This document shows positions 16,303 through 23,079 of a DNA stretch of 53,727 bases, piece by piece (position 1 is the stretch's first letter; the number at the start of each line of letters is the position of its first letter). A program made the translations under genes and the position numbers. Location: the NCBI GenBank assembly GCA_003508005.1, contig DNUE01000063.1:61752-115478 (forward strand). The letters are read 5' to 3'. The notes under the pieces are model-generated. The model was not told the DNA's origin. It searched no databases and saw only the letters and a list, made by a program, of their open reading frames with translations. This stretch comes from Desulfobulbaceae bacterium (lineage in GTDB: Bacteria > Desulfobacterota > Desulfobulbia > Desulfobulbales > Desulfobulbaceae).

Positions 16303-17454
16303 ATGCTGCTTCCACGAAAATTACATTTGCCGCCGTCCGGCACGGAAACCTTTTTTTTGTGGGGGCCCCGGCAAACAGGGAAATCAACGCTCCTGCGCGC
16401 CGCCTATCCTGATGCGGTATGGATCGACCTGCTGAAGGCGGAAGAGTTTCGGCGCTACCTCAGCAACCCTGAACTGCTTCGCCAGGAATTGCCGCGGGAA
16501 GGCGAAATGCCGTTTGTCGTCATCGACGAGGTGCAAAAACTGCCGAGCCTGCTGGACGAGGTGCACTGGCTGCACGAAAACCGTCAGGTCCACTTCGCCC
16601 TCTGCGGGTCGAGCGCCAGAAAAGTCAGGCGGGGCCATGCCAATATGCTGGGCGGCAGGGCATTGCGGTATGAAATGTTCGGTCTTGTTTCCGCGGAGCT
16701 CGACGGGGATTTCGACCTCAACAGGCTCCTCAACCATGGGTATCTCCCGAGGATCTATCTTGCCGGGCAGCCGCAAAGACTGCTCAATGCCTATACCGCC
16801 GATTACCTGAAGGAGGAAATCGCTGCGGAAGGACTGGTGCGCAACCTGCCGGTCTTTGCCGAATTCCTCAACCTGGCCGCCCTTTCGGACACCGAACCTG
16901 TCAATTTTTCGACGATAGGCCGTGACTGTGGCGTTTCGAGCCAGACAATCAAGGAATATTTTCAAATCCTCGAGGATACCCTGCTCGGCAGATGGCTGCC
17001 CAGTTTTCGCAAGCGCCCCAAACGACGCGTGGCGGCGGCACCGAAATTCTACTTTGCCGATGTGGGGGTGGTGAATGTCCTGGCGAAGCGCGGCGCCCTG
17101 CAGCCGGGATCAGAGCTCTACGGCAAGGCTTTTGCAAACTGGTGCTTCCATGAACTCAATGCGTACAATGTGTATCATGAAGCCTTCGCCGATATGTTCT
17201 ACTGGCGTCTCGCCGGCGGCACGGAAGTGGATTTCATCATCAATGACATGCAAGTCGCTATTGAGGCGAAAGCGTCGAAAAACATCACGGCAGGCCATCT
17301 CAAAGGACTCCGGAGCCTGAAAGCCGACCACCCGGATGTCAAGCGGATGCTCATAGTCTGCTTTGAGACCAAGCAGAGAATGACCGACGACGGCATCGAA
17401 ATCCTGCCCGCACCACTCTTTGCCGAAAAATTGTGGCTGGGAGAACTCTTCTGA
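16303..17454 (+). CDS. AAA_14/DUF4143 ATPase (second)
   Basis: Same family as the gene at 14804-16003 but clearly diverged and on the opposite strand. The 383-residue protein has Walker A GPRQTGKST (about 21-29), Walker B FVVIDEVQKL, sensor CGSSARKV, helix-turn-helix-like VSSQTIKEYFQILEDT, and DUF4143 residues YWRLAGGTEVDFII and VAIEAKAS (D...ExK). It is the only plus-strand gene between copies 3 and 21. A recognisable promoter lies upstream, and AGG sits three bases before the ATG, with GGAG further back. Function unknown. Confidence 0.85.
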   Translation: MLLPRKLHLPPSGTETFFLWGPRQTGKSTLLRAAYPDAVWIDLLKAEEFRRYLSNPELLRQELPREGEMPFVVIDEVQKLPSLLDEVHWLHENRQVHFALCGSSARKVRRGHANMLGGRALRYEMFGLVSAELDGDFDLNRLLNHGYLPRIYLAGQPQRLLNAYTADYLKEEIAAEGLVRNLPVFAEFLNLAALSDTEPVNFSTIGRDCGVSSQTIKEYFQILEDTLLGRWLPSFRKRPKRRVAAAPKFYFADVGVVNVLAKRGALQPGSELYGKAFANWCFHELNAYNVYHEAFADMFYWRLAGGTEVDFIINDMQVAIEAKASKNITAGHLKGLRSLKADHPDVKRMLIVCFETKQRMTDDGIEILPAPLFAEKLWLGELF

Positions 17455-17515
17455 GCCTTCCGGACCGTCGCCCCGCCCTTGAACTGAAAACCGCCACCTG
17501 AAGACTGATGACTCC

Positions 17516-17583
17516 CGGCGCAGCCGCCCCTAACAGCCTTCAGCCCATTCTCGATAGATTTTTATAATTTTATGGACGTCCCC
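17516..17583. repeat. Long repeat B, first copy (68 bp ending in repeat copy 8)
   Basis: CGGCGCAGCCGCCCCTAACAG, then one CTTCAGCC unit, then TCGATAGATT and the 24-bp repeat. Two closely similar units stand at 18460-18542 and 18553-18635. This copy is one CTTCAGCC unit shorter. Confidence 0.82.
17560..17583 (-). repeat. 24-bp repeat, copy 8 (TATAAT variant, GGGG end right)
   Basis: TATAAT variant with six G's, preceded by A rather than T. It sits between the stop of the second AAA ATPase and the stop of the Xre gene to the right. Confidence 0.92.
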
Positions 17584-17593
17584 CCTTCCCCTA

Positions 17594-17944
17594 TTAAATA
17601 AGTCGGCGATAATCGCAATGCAGTGCCGCAGCCAGCTTTTTTGCCCGCTCCTTGCCGATGCAACGCTTGCCATTCTCCATCTCGCTGATATGGCGCTGAG
17701 GAATGCCGGTAAGGGCGGCGAGCTGTTTCTGGGTCAACCCTTCCCGGTTTCGATAGGCCCGCAGCGCCAGTTCCTGTTCCTTGCCGATATATTCCGGAAA
17801 CACCTCAGCCAGGGACCAGGAACTGCCTTCCGCAGGTTCGAGGGACTCCGCAAACTTTCGCAACAAGGGGAGCGCACTTCGGCGAACGCGCAGGGTGATG
17901 TTGACCATTTCGTCATTAGGGTGCTTTTTCGTGGGTGCCTGCAT
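17594..17944 (-). CDS. Xre-family antitoxin (second RelE module)
   Basis: A 116-residue paralogue of the antitoxin at 13610-13969, with the same helix-turn-helix (GLTQKQLAALTGIPQRHISEMENGKRCIG) and the same MxxPTKKH start but a diverged middle. It overlaps the toxin gene by 29 bp, again toxin first. The stop lies about 10 bp from repeat copy 8, as for the first module and copy 4. The two cassettes are thus related both in gene content and in their junction to the repeat. Confidence 0.86.
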   Translation of the reverse strand: MQAPTKKHPNDEMVNITLRVRRSALPLLRKFAESLEPAEGSSWSLAEVFPEYIGKEQELALRAYRNREGLTQKQLAALTGIPQRHISEMENGKRCIGKERAKKLAAALHCDYRRLI

Positions 17945-18188
17945 AGATAATCTCCACCGATACGGTTCCGCGATCTTCGAACCAGACCACGACGTAGGTC
18001 GGACGCCCTTTTTTCAGATGACAGTGATGCCGACTGTCGGCCAATTTGCCGTAGTTTGGCCAGTCGCCTCGTACCGGGCCGGTCTCTTCGATGTCCCGCG
18101 CGAGTTGAAAGAGCAACTCCCGTATCCTGAGCGGGAGCTTATTTTTCTGCTTCCGAGCTTTTCCGGTGAAGGTAACCGTCCATTTCAT
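17916..18188 (-). CDS. RelE/ParE-superfamily toxin (second copy)
   Basis: A 90-residue paralogue of the toxin at 13938-14216. It shares MxWTVTxxxKARK, GPVRGDWPNYGKL, HHCHLKKGRPTYVVVW and IYAGTHEKAP. A perfect palindrome just upstream of the start suggests autoregulation as in the first module. Divergence in the N-terminal half between the two copies argues for separate acquisition or old duplication, so cross-neutralisation is not assured. Confidence 0.83.
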   Translation of the reverse strand: MKWTVTFTGKARKQKNKLPLRIRELLFQLARDIEETGPVRGDWPNYGKLADSRHHCHLKKGRPTYVVVWFEDRGTVSVEIIYAGTHEKAP

Positions 18189-18196
18189 CGCATGAA

Positions 18197-18219
18197 AATA
18201 TACCTTTAATGGGTATATT
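18197..18219. promoter_or_regulatory. Palindromic operator upstream of the second RelE/Xre module
   Basis: AATATACC (18197-18204) pairs with GGTATATT (18212-18219) over a 7-nt loop, nine bases from the toxin start. On the minus strand TATATT inside the palindrome could serve as -10, with TTGCAA 15 bp upstream. Confidence 0.5.
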
Positions 18220-18518
18220 GCAAGGAGTATCTGGTACTGTGCACTCAGCTTTCCCCGTAATGTATCGTTCCATGTATTCCCACCTGAAACCGACAGCTTA
18301 CCGCCTTATCCAGGCTGCCGAAATTACGGAATTGATGATCGTGTATCTCGGAAAATATGGCGAAGCGCCAATCCCTTCAGGAAATTCTGTTTTTCCTGGC
18401 AAAGCAGAATCCTGCCAACTGATGACTGATAACTGCCAACTCACAGCGAAGCTGTGTCCCGGCCCAGCCGCCCCTAACAGCCTTCAGCCTAAACTCCTTC
18501 AGCCTATCATCGTTAGAT

Positions 18519-18542
18519 ATTTATGATTTTATGGACGCCCCC
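18519..18542 (-). repeat. 24-bp repeat, copy 9 (C-rich variant, GGGG end right)
   Basis: GGACGTCC is changed to GGACGCCC on the plus strand, breaking the palindrome. Copy 14, 27 kb away in the right block, carries the identical change. Confidence 0.92.
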
Positions 18543-18611
18543 CCATCCTGCTCGGCGCAGCCGCCCCTATCAGCCTTCAGCCTAAACCCCTTCAGCCTAT
18601 TATCGATAGAT

Positions 18612-18635
18612 TTTTATAATTTTATGGACGTCCCC
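18612..18635 (-). repeat. 24-bp repeat, copy 10 (TATAAT variant, GGGG end right)
   Basis: TATAAT variant preceded by TCGATAGATT, as in copy 8. It ends eight bases from the stop of the truncated PIN-domain gene. Confidence 0.93.
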
Positions 18636-18643
18636 CACTACTC

Positions 18644-19003
18644 TCACGAGAAGACCTCGGCAATTCCCTTTTTTTTCATCAAGGCCGCGATATAGCCATC
18701 AACAAAGTCGACATTATCGGCAAGATAATACTCCAATGCCTGGCCCACCAAATCGCCGTTCACCGTTTCCAAACCTTCTGTAGCCAGGATCGCCCGGACC
18801 TGTTCAGCAATCTGCTCTCTGCTGACCTCATAATACGATTCCAGCACCCAAATAATTTCAGCCATGACCAGCTCGGTGGTTGTCAACAGAACCTTGCCGC
18901 TGGCCGCCCTTCGCAACAGTTGTTCAACCCGATCGGCCTTGATGGGATCATCATTGGTCAGGTAGCGAAGAAATATATTTGTATCGAGGAAGTACGTCTT
19001 CAT
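18644..19003 (-). CDS. PIN-domain toxin (VapC-like), probably C-terminally truncated
   Basis: VapC-type ribonuclease toxin. The 119-residue product keeps the acidic residues Asp7 (FLDTN), Glu49 (VMAEI) and Asp99/Asp102 (DFVDGY). It stops at KKKGIAEVFS, where family members continue with a strand ending in an FDxxF-type segment. The missing part is about 10-20 residues, and the stop lies eight bases from repeat copy 10. The boundary therefore seems to have clipped the gene, which may be inactive. Start ATG 19003 overlaps the antitoxin stop by four bases. Confidence 0.8.
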   Translation of the reverse strand: MKTYFLDTNIFLRYLTNDDPIKADRVEQLLRRAASGKVLLTTTELVMAEIIWVLESYYEVSREQIAEQVRAILATEGLETVNGDLVGQALEYYLADNVDFVDGYIAALMKKKGIAEVFS

Positions 19004-19245
19004 GTCATCTCATCCACGATTCGTTCGGCCACCATCTGCTTAGCCGCCTTTCTCTCCTTGGCAAAATCTCCGCCAGGCTTGACCGGCACCGCGCCGCGCA
19101 TATCCAGAAGGGTGCGCACAGGCACAAGAACAATTTTCTTCCCCTCCTGAATAAAATCCACCTTATCGTGCGGGTTTATCCCAAGAATGTCCCTGATTCT
19201 CTTAGGAATTGTCACCTGTCCCTTTGTCGTTACCGTCGATATCAT
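19000..19245 (-). CDS. AbrB/MazE-type antitoxin
   Basis: Swapped-hairpin AbrB DNA-binding protein of about 81 residues (MISTVTTKGQVTIPKRIRDILGI), the usual antitoxin partner of VapC. An ATG six bases further upstream (19251) is in frame, but GAGG sits only one base before it and seven bases before ATG 19245, so the latter is chosen. It is first in the operon, with the four-base ATGA overlap to the PIN gene. A good promoter lies just upstream, so this cassette carries its own control. Confidence 0.86.
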   Translation of the reverse strand: MISTVTTKGQVTIPKRIRDILGINPHDKVDFIQEGKKIVLVPVRTLLDMRGAVPVKPGGDFAKERKAAKQMVAERIVDEMT

Positions 19246-19276
19246 ATTCATACCTCGCTGTTAAATCCTTACCATG

Positions 19277-19305
19277 AATATATATCATTACTCATGCCAA
19301 GTCAA
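19277..19305 (-). promoter_or_regulatory. Promoter of the AbrB/PIN module
   Basis: On the minus strand TTGACT (19305-19300) and TATATT (19282-19277) are separated by exactly 17 bp, five of six matches each. Transcription would start near 19270, about 25 nt before the AbrB start. Confidence 0.65.
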
Positions 19306-19391
19306 TCATACCGCTGTTCGTTGCCAAACTGCCAACTGATAACTGCTTGCTCAATGAGGGGACCCCGAACCTCGAAAAACTATTTCCGCAT

Positions 19392-19511
19392 CACCGCCAC
19401 CAGTGATGTAACCAAAGGCGCAACGCGTCCCGCCGGCGAAAGGAAATATCCCGGAACCCGGCTCCGTCTTCTTTTCCCCGCAAGGAATTTTATGATTTTA
19501 TGGACATCCCC
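19392..19511. repeat. Long repeat A, second copy (ending in repeat copy 11)
   Basis: About 120 bp nearly identical to 14660-14780, with a few indels, again directly abutting a 24-bp repeat. The two copies lie 4.7 kb apart in the same orientation and could recombine to delete the ATPase and TA cassettes between them. Confidence 0.85.
19488..19511 (-). repeat. 24-bp repeat, copy 11 (GGGG end right)
   Basis: GGACATCC variant with AAGGA before its ATG. It provides the last residues Met-Ser-Ile-Lys-Ser and the stop codon of the glycosyltransferase gene to its right. Confidence 0.92.
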
Positions 19512-20308
19512 ACCTGGCGGTGGAACCACTGGCCGACTTTCCGGAGGGGCTTCAGCCACAGGGTCCACGGATAGGGCCGCAACCCGTTCACCTCCCAGGC
19601 CTTGCGGTCCATGGCGTTCGCTCTAACTCGCCCGGCCAGGGTGGCGTTGCTCGCCCCGCCCGCACGCATCATGATCAGGGTCTCCGGGAGGTAGGCGGTT
19701 GTGATGCGGTGGCGCACCAGGAGCCGCAGCATCATCTCGTAGTCCGCCGCCGTACCCAGTTCCAGATTGAAGCCGCCGCAGCGTTCGTACACCTCCCGCC
19801 GCACGAAAAAGGTGGGGTGCGGCACCATCCACCCCCAATAAAATCTCTCCGGCCGAAACTCACCGGAGCGCCAATACCTGGTTATTCTGTTCCCTCCTGC
19901 GGCACTCCGCCGTCCGGAGGCCGGATCCCGGCTCCCACCCGCGCCCCCGTCTATGTACACCAAGTCCCCGTAGCAGCTCTCGACCCTCTTCTCCGCGAAA
20001 ACCCGGGCCACCTTGGCCAGCACATCCGGGCCGCAGTACATGTCGTCCGCGTTGAGGATCCCGACCACCTCCCCGGTGACCAGGCCAAGCCCCTTGTTCA
20101 TGCCGTCGTAGATGCCCCGGTCCGGCTCGGAAATCACCCGGGCAAGACTTTCCTGATATTCCGCAAGGATGTCCAGGGTCCCGTCCGCGGAGCCGGCATC
20201 CACCACCACATGCTCCACCTCCGGGTGCGTCTGTCTTCGAACGCTCTCCAGGCAATCGCGGATCGTCCCGGCCGCGTTCAACGCTGTGGTAATGACTGAA
20301 ATCTTCAC
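19490..20308 (-). CDS. Family 2 glycosyltransferase
   Basis: Predicted inverting sugar transferase using a nucleotide-sugar, similar to GT2 enzymes of O-antigen clusters. The protein of about 272 residues opens VKISVITTALNAAGTI, with VDAGSADGT and the metal-binding LNADDMY; GTAADYEMMLRL follows in the acceptor half. Start taken at GTG 20308 with GAGGGG upstream; a GTG at 20371 gives a longer frame without family support. The last five residues (after GQWFHRQVG) and the stop come from repeat copy 11. It is a single-gene cassette separate from the main polysaccharide operon. Confidence 0.85.
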   Translation of the reverse strand: MKISVITTALNAAGTIRDCLESVRRQTHPEVEHVVVDAGSADGTLDILAEYQESLARVISEPDRGIYDGMNKGLGLVTGEVVGILNADDMYCGPDVLAKVARVFAEKRVESCYGDLVYIDGGAGGSRDPASGRRSAAGGNRITRYWRSGEFRPERFYWGWMVPHPTFFVRREVYERCGGFNLELGTAADYEMMLRLLVRHRITTAYLPETLIMMRAGGASNATLAGRVRANAMDRKAWEVNGLRPYPWTLWLKPLRKVGQWFHRQVGMSIKS

Positions 20309-20394
20309 CGGACCGAACCCCTCGCCATCAGCACGAACCCATCTCCCTTTTCCCGGCCGCTTTTCGGCCACTGCCCTGCATTTACGAAAAGATA

Positions 20395-20418
20395 TTTATG
20401 ATTTTATGGACGTCCCCC
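20395..20418 (-). repeat. 24-bp repeat, copy 12 (left border of the polysaccharide operon)
   Basis: Exact consensus. It supplies Gly-Arg-Pro-stop to the carbamoyltransferase gene, the last gene of the operon. With copy 13 it forms an inverted pair, GGGG ends inward, around 24.3 kb. Confidence 0.95.
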
Positions 20419-22215
20419 ACTTCGTCTGGTGAGGAAGTAGTCGCCCAGGACCAGCACGTCCATCTTTGTCCGCAGGAAGCAGGAAAGGGCCTCCTCCGGG
20501 CGGCAGACCACCGGCTCGTTTTCGTTAAAAGAGGTGTTGAGGACGACGGGCACGCCGGTGATATCGCGGAATGCCTCGATGAGGCGGTAATACCTGGGAT
20601 TGGTCTGCCTGTGCACGGTCTGCAGCCGGCCCGAGCCGTCCACGTGGGTGACCGCCGGGATAACGCTCCGTTTTTCCTCCCGGATCTGGAAGACCTGCAT
20701 CATGAAGGGCACGTCATCTTCCTCCTCGAACCAATCGGAGACCTGTTCCCGCAGGATCGACGGCGCGAAGGGCCGGAACGACTCCCGCCGCTTGATCTTC
20801 AGGTTCAGGATGTCCTTCATGTCCGGCCGGCGGGGATCGCAGACAATGGAGCGGTTTCCCAGCGCCCGCGGCCCCCACTCCATCCGCCCCTGAAACCAGC
20901 CGATGACCTTGCCCTCCGCCACGGCTGCAGCGGTTTTCCGGCATAACTCGCCTTCATCCCTGATCAATTCCACCTCGCAGCCGGCCGCCTCCAGCTCCTC
21001 TGCCTGCCGGCCCAGCACCGCCTTGATTTCCGCATTGCTGAACTCCGGCCCCCAGTAGGCATGATCCATGACAAACTTCCCGCCAGCCGCGGAAGCACTG
21101 TCCGACGACTGCCGGCCGCTTGCCGGCCGGGGCCCCGCCCCCAGCTCAAGCCACGCATAAAACGCCGCGCCGATGGCCCCGCCGGCATCCCCGGCCGCCG
21201 ACTGGATATACATTCTTTTGAACGGTGAGCGCCGGTACACCTTGCCGTTGGCCACCGAATTCATGCCGCAGCCGCCCGCCAGGGTGAGCGCCTCGACGGG
21301 GTGGCGGGCATGGGCCGTTGCCAGGATGTTGAAAAACGCCTCCTCGTACATGGCCTGGGCGGAATGGGCAAGGTCGCGGTGGCAATCCTTAAGCGGCTCA
21401 TCCTTGCCTCTCGCCGGAAAGCCCAGCAGCGTTTCCAACTCGTTGCTGTACAGCCGGCCGACCACGGGCACGCCCCCTTCCCACCGGTAGGAGACTCCCT
21501 CCCGGTGATGGAGGAAATACCGCAGATCCAGGGCAAAGGTCCCGTCGCGGCCCAGCCGCACCAGCTCATGCATCTGGCGCAAAAAGGCAGGCCTGCCGTA
21601 GGGTGCCAGCCCCATCACCTTGTACTCGTCCCCGTAGTGCGGAAAGCCGATGAACTGGGTGATCGCCTGGTAGAAGATGCCGAGGGAATGGGGGAAATGA
21701 ACGCGATGGGTTACTTCGATTTCGCCGCCCCTTCCAACCCCCCAGGCGGCGCTGGAAAAATCGCCGAACCCGTCCACCGAGACGCAGACCGACTCGGCAA
21801 AGGGCGAGACCACATGCGCGGATACCAGGTGCGCCAGGTGGTGCTCCACCGGCATGACCCGGCCCTGAAACCTCCCGCCGGGAAAGGCCTTGGCCAGTTC
21901 CCCGGCCACGTCGCCGCGCTTGCGCCGGTTTCGTATCCGGTCCAGGACAAAGCCCAGGTCCGGCTTTCGCAACAGCGCGTACCTGATCTTCTTGAGCAGG
22001 CTCGCCCTGGAATCGCTGTTGACCGCGACGCACCCGACATCGGCCAGGGAAATCCCCGCCTCCTCCAGGCAGTAGCGGATGGATTCGCTCGGGAATCCGG
22101 CCCAGTGCTTTACCCGACGGAACCGTTCTTCCTCCGCCGCGGCAACCAGCCGCCCATCCCGCACCAGGCAGGCGGACGAGTCGCCGTGATAGGCGTTCAG
22201 GCCGAGAATATACAT
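20404..22215 (-). CDS. NodU/CmcH-family carbamoyltransferase
   Basis: Transfers a carbamoyl group from carbamoyl phosphate (through carbamoyl-AMP) to a hydroxyl, here probably on a sugar of the surface glycan. The 603-residue protein has the N-terminal Kae1-like domain (MYILGLNAYHGDSSACLV, metal-binding HHLAHLVSA, GGCGMNSVANG) and the C-terminal YrdC-like domain (GWFQGRMEWGPRALGNRSI, SFRPFAPSIL, VLNTSFNENEP). Start ATG 22215 has AGGA six bases upstream. The protein reaches its normal end (LVLGDYFLTRR); the extra SGGRP and the stop come from repeat copy 12. It is the last gene of the operon. Confidence 0.93.
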   Translation of the reverse strand: MYILGLNAYHGDSSACLVRDGRLVAAAEEERFRRVKHWAGFPSESIRYCLEEAGISLADVGCVAVNSDSRASLLKKIRYALLRKPDLGFVLDRIRNRRKRGDVAGELAKAFPGGRFQGRVMPVEHHLAHLVSAHVVSPFAESVCVSVDGFGDFSSAAWGVGRGGEIEVTHRVHFPHSLGIFYQAITQFIGFPHYGDEYKVMGLAPYGRPAFLRQMHELVRLGRDGTFALDLRYFLHHREGVSYRWEGGVPVVGRLYSNELETLLGFPARGKDEPLKDCHRDLAHSAQAMYEEAFFNILATAHARHPVEALTLAGGCGMNSVANGKVYRRSPFKRMYIQSAAGDAGGAIGAAFYAWLELGAGPRPASGRQSSDSASAAGGKFVMDHAYWGPEFSNAEIKAVLGRQAEELEAAGCEVELIRDEGELCRKTAAAVAEGKVIGWFQGRMEWGPRALGNRSIVCDPRRPDMKDILNLKIKRRESFRPFAPSILREQVSDWFEEEDDVPFMMQVFQIREEKRSVIPAVTHVDGSGRLQTVHRQTNPRYYRLIEAFRDITGVPVVLNTSFNENEPVVCRPEEALSCFLRTKMDVLVLGDYFLTRRSGGRP

Positions 22216-22302
22216 ATCAATTCCTGAGAATATCTACGGAAACAGCATATTTCCCAAAAACCTCTAATCGCACAATACAGCCAACTTGCGATTGCCGCCG
22301 CT

Positions 22303-23079
22303 CTATTCAATTCTGCCAACCCGCGCCTGTATCAACTTCAACGACAAAATCACCTCCGCCAAACTGCGCTGCATCGCATAATACAAACCTGCATACCCGT
22401 CCAGTACCCCCCCCTTGACAAACAAACAGTAAAAAAAAGTCAGGGCCGGGGCCACCACTACAAGCCTGCGCACTTTGTCCGCCTTTCCCAGTGCAGACCA
22501 TGGCTTATTTTTGATTACCTTCGCCTCAAGGTCCATATACCGGTTCTGTGCCCATAGCCAGGAAGAAAGCGGCTTGCGGTCATCGTGCAGGATCGGCGCG
22601 GCAAGTTGCTCAACACTGCCTGGCAATTCAATCCGTTGCGTGTGGCCGTCCTGGATATATCTTGCCCCTTCCCGCCGATAGAGAACCGTCACCGGCGGAT
22701 ACAGTGTCCCGCGCAGGGGTTTGCCGAAGATACAGTAGCGGAATCCTGCCCGGTAACCAGCGACACGGCTGTCCGGATTCAACGCTACGAGCTCTTTCAC
22801 CAGTCCATCAGTCAGAACATAATCCGCATCCAAGGCCAGCACCCACGGGGTCTGAACCCCGGTTTCGCCTATCGCAAAATTCCACTGCCCGGCATGGCTG
22901 TCAAACCTGCGCTTAAACACCTTCACGTTGCTAAATTCCGACAGGATCTCCATTGTCCCGTCGGTACTGAAGCTGTCCACGACGACAATGGTTCTAGCCC
23001 AGGACAGCCTTGCAAGGACCCGCCCGATATTTGCCTCCTCATTCAGGGTGAGGATGACCGGTGTTATCCGCTCAAGCAT
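22303..23079 (-). CDS. Family 2 glycosyltransferase, WaaE/KdtX-like
   Basis: The 258-residue GT2 enzyme has TPVILTLNEEANIGRVL, VVVDSFSTDGT and the metal-binding LALDADYVLT. GYAGLYYAMQRSLAE near the end is typical of the WaaE-like group, which adds glucose to lipopolysaccharide core, but the sugar here cannot be told. Start ATG 23079 overlaps the end of the upstream glycosyltransferase gene by 8 bp. The 88-bp gap to the carbamoyltransferase start has nothing recognisable. Confidence 0.87.
   Translation of the reverse strand: MLERITPVILTLNEEANIGRVLARLSWARTIVVVDSFSTDGTMEILSEFSNVKVFKRRFDSHAGQWNFAIGETGVQTPWVLALDADYVLTDGLVKELVALNPDSRVAGYRAGFRYCIFGKPLRGTLYPPVTVLYRREGARYIQDGHTQRIELPGSVEQLAAPILHDDRKPLSSWLWAQNRYMDLEAKVIKNKPWSALGKADKVRRLVVVAPALTFFYCLFVKGGVLDGYAGLYYAMQRSLAEVILSLKLIQARVGRIE

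Larger units (their letters stand above)
18460..18635. repeat. Long repeat B, tandem pair (copies 9 and 10)
   Basis: Units 18460-18542 and 18553-18635 are each 83 bp with a 93-bp period. Both contain CAGCCGCCCCTA, two CTTCAGCC motifs and the 24-bp repeat. This is an empty cassette slot: two boundaries with nothing between them. It suggests duplication of the boundary unit or excision of cargo. Confidence 0.85.
18220..18643. other. Gene-free stretch with stacked repeats
   Basis: About 420 bp with no supported gene. 18220-18410 is unrecognised. 18411-18442 has AACTGATGACTGATAACTGCC-like heptad units. 18460-18635 is a tandem pair of the 83-bp repeat B, each ending in a 24-bp repeat. Similar heptad units stand at 19325-19350 and 51660-51682, also beside repeat copies. 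Confidence 0.7.

Noticed and set aside
18209..18526. 105-codon plus-strand frame
   Set aside because: Starts inside the operator of the second RelE module, ends in repeat B, and matches nothing known.
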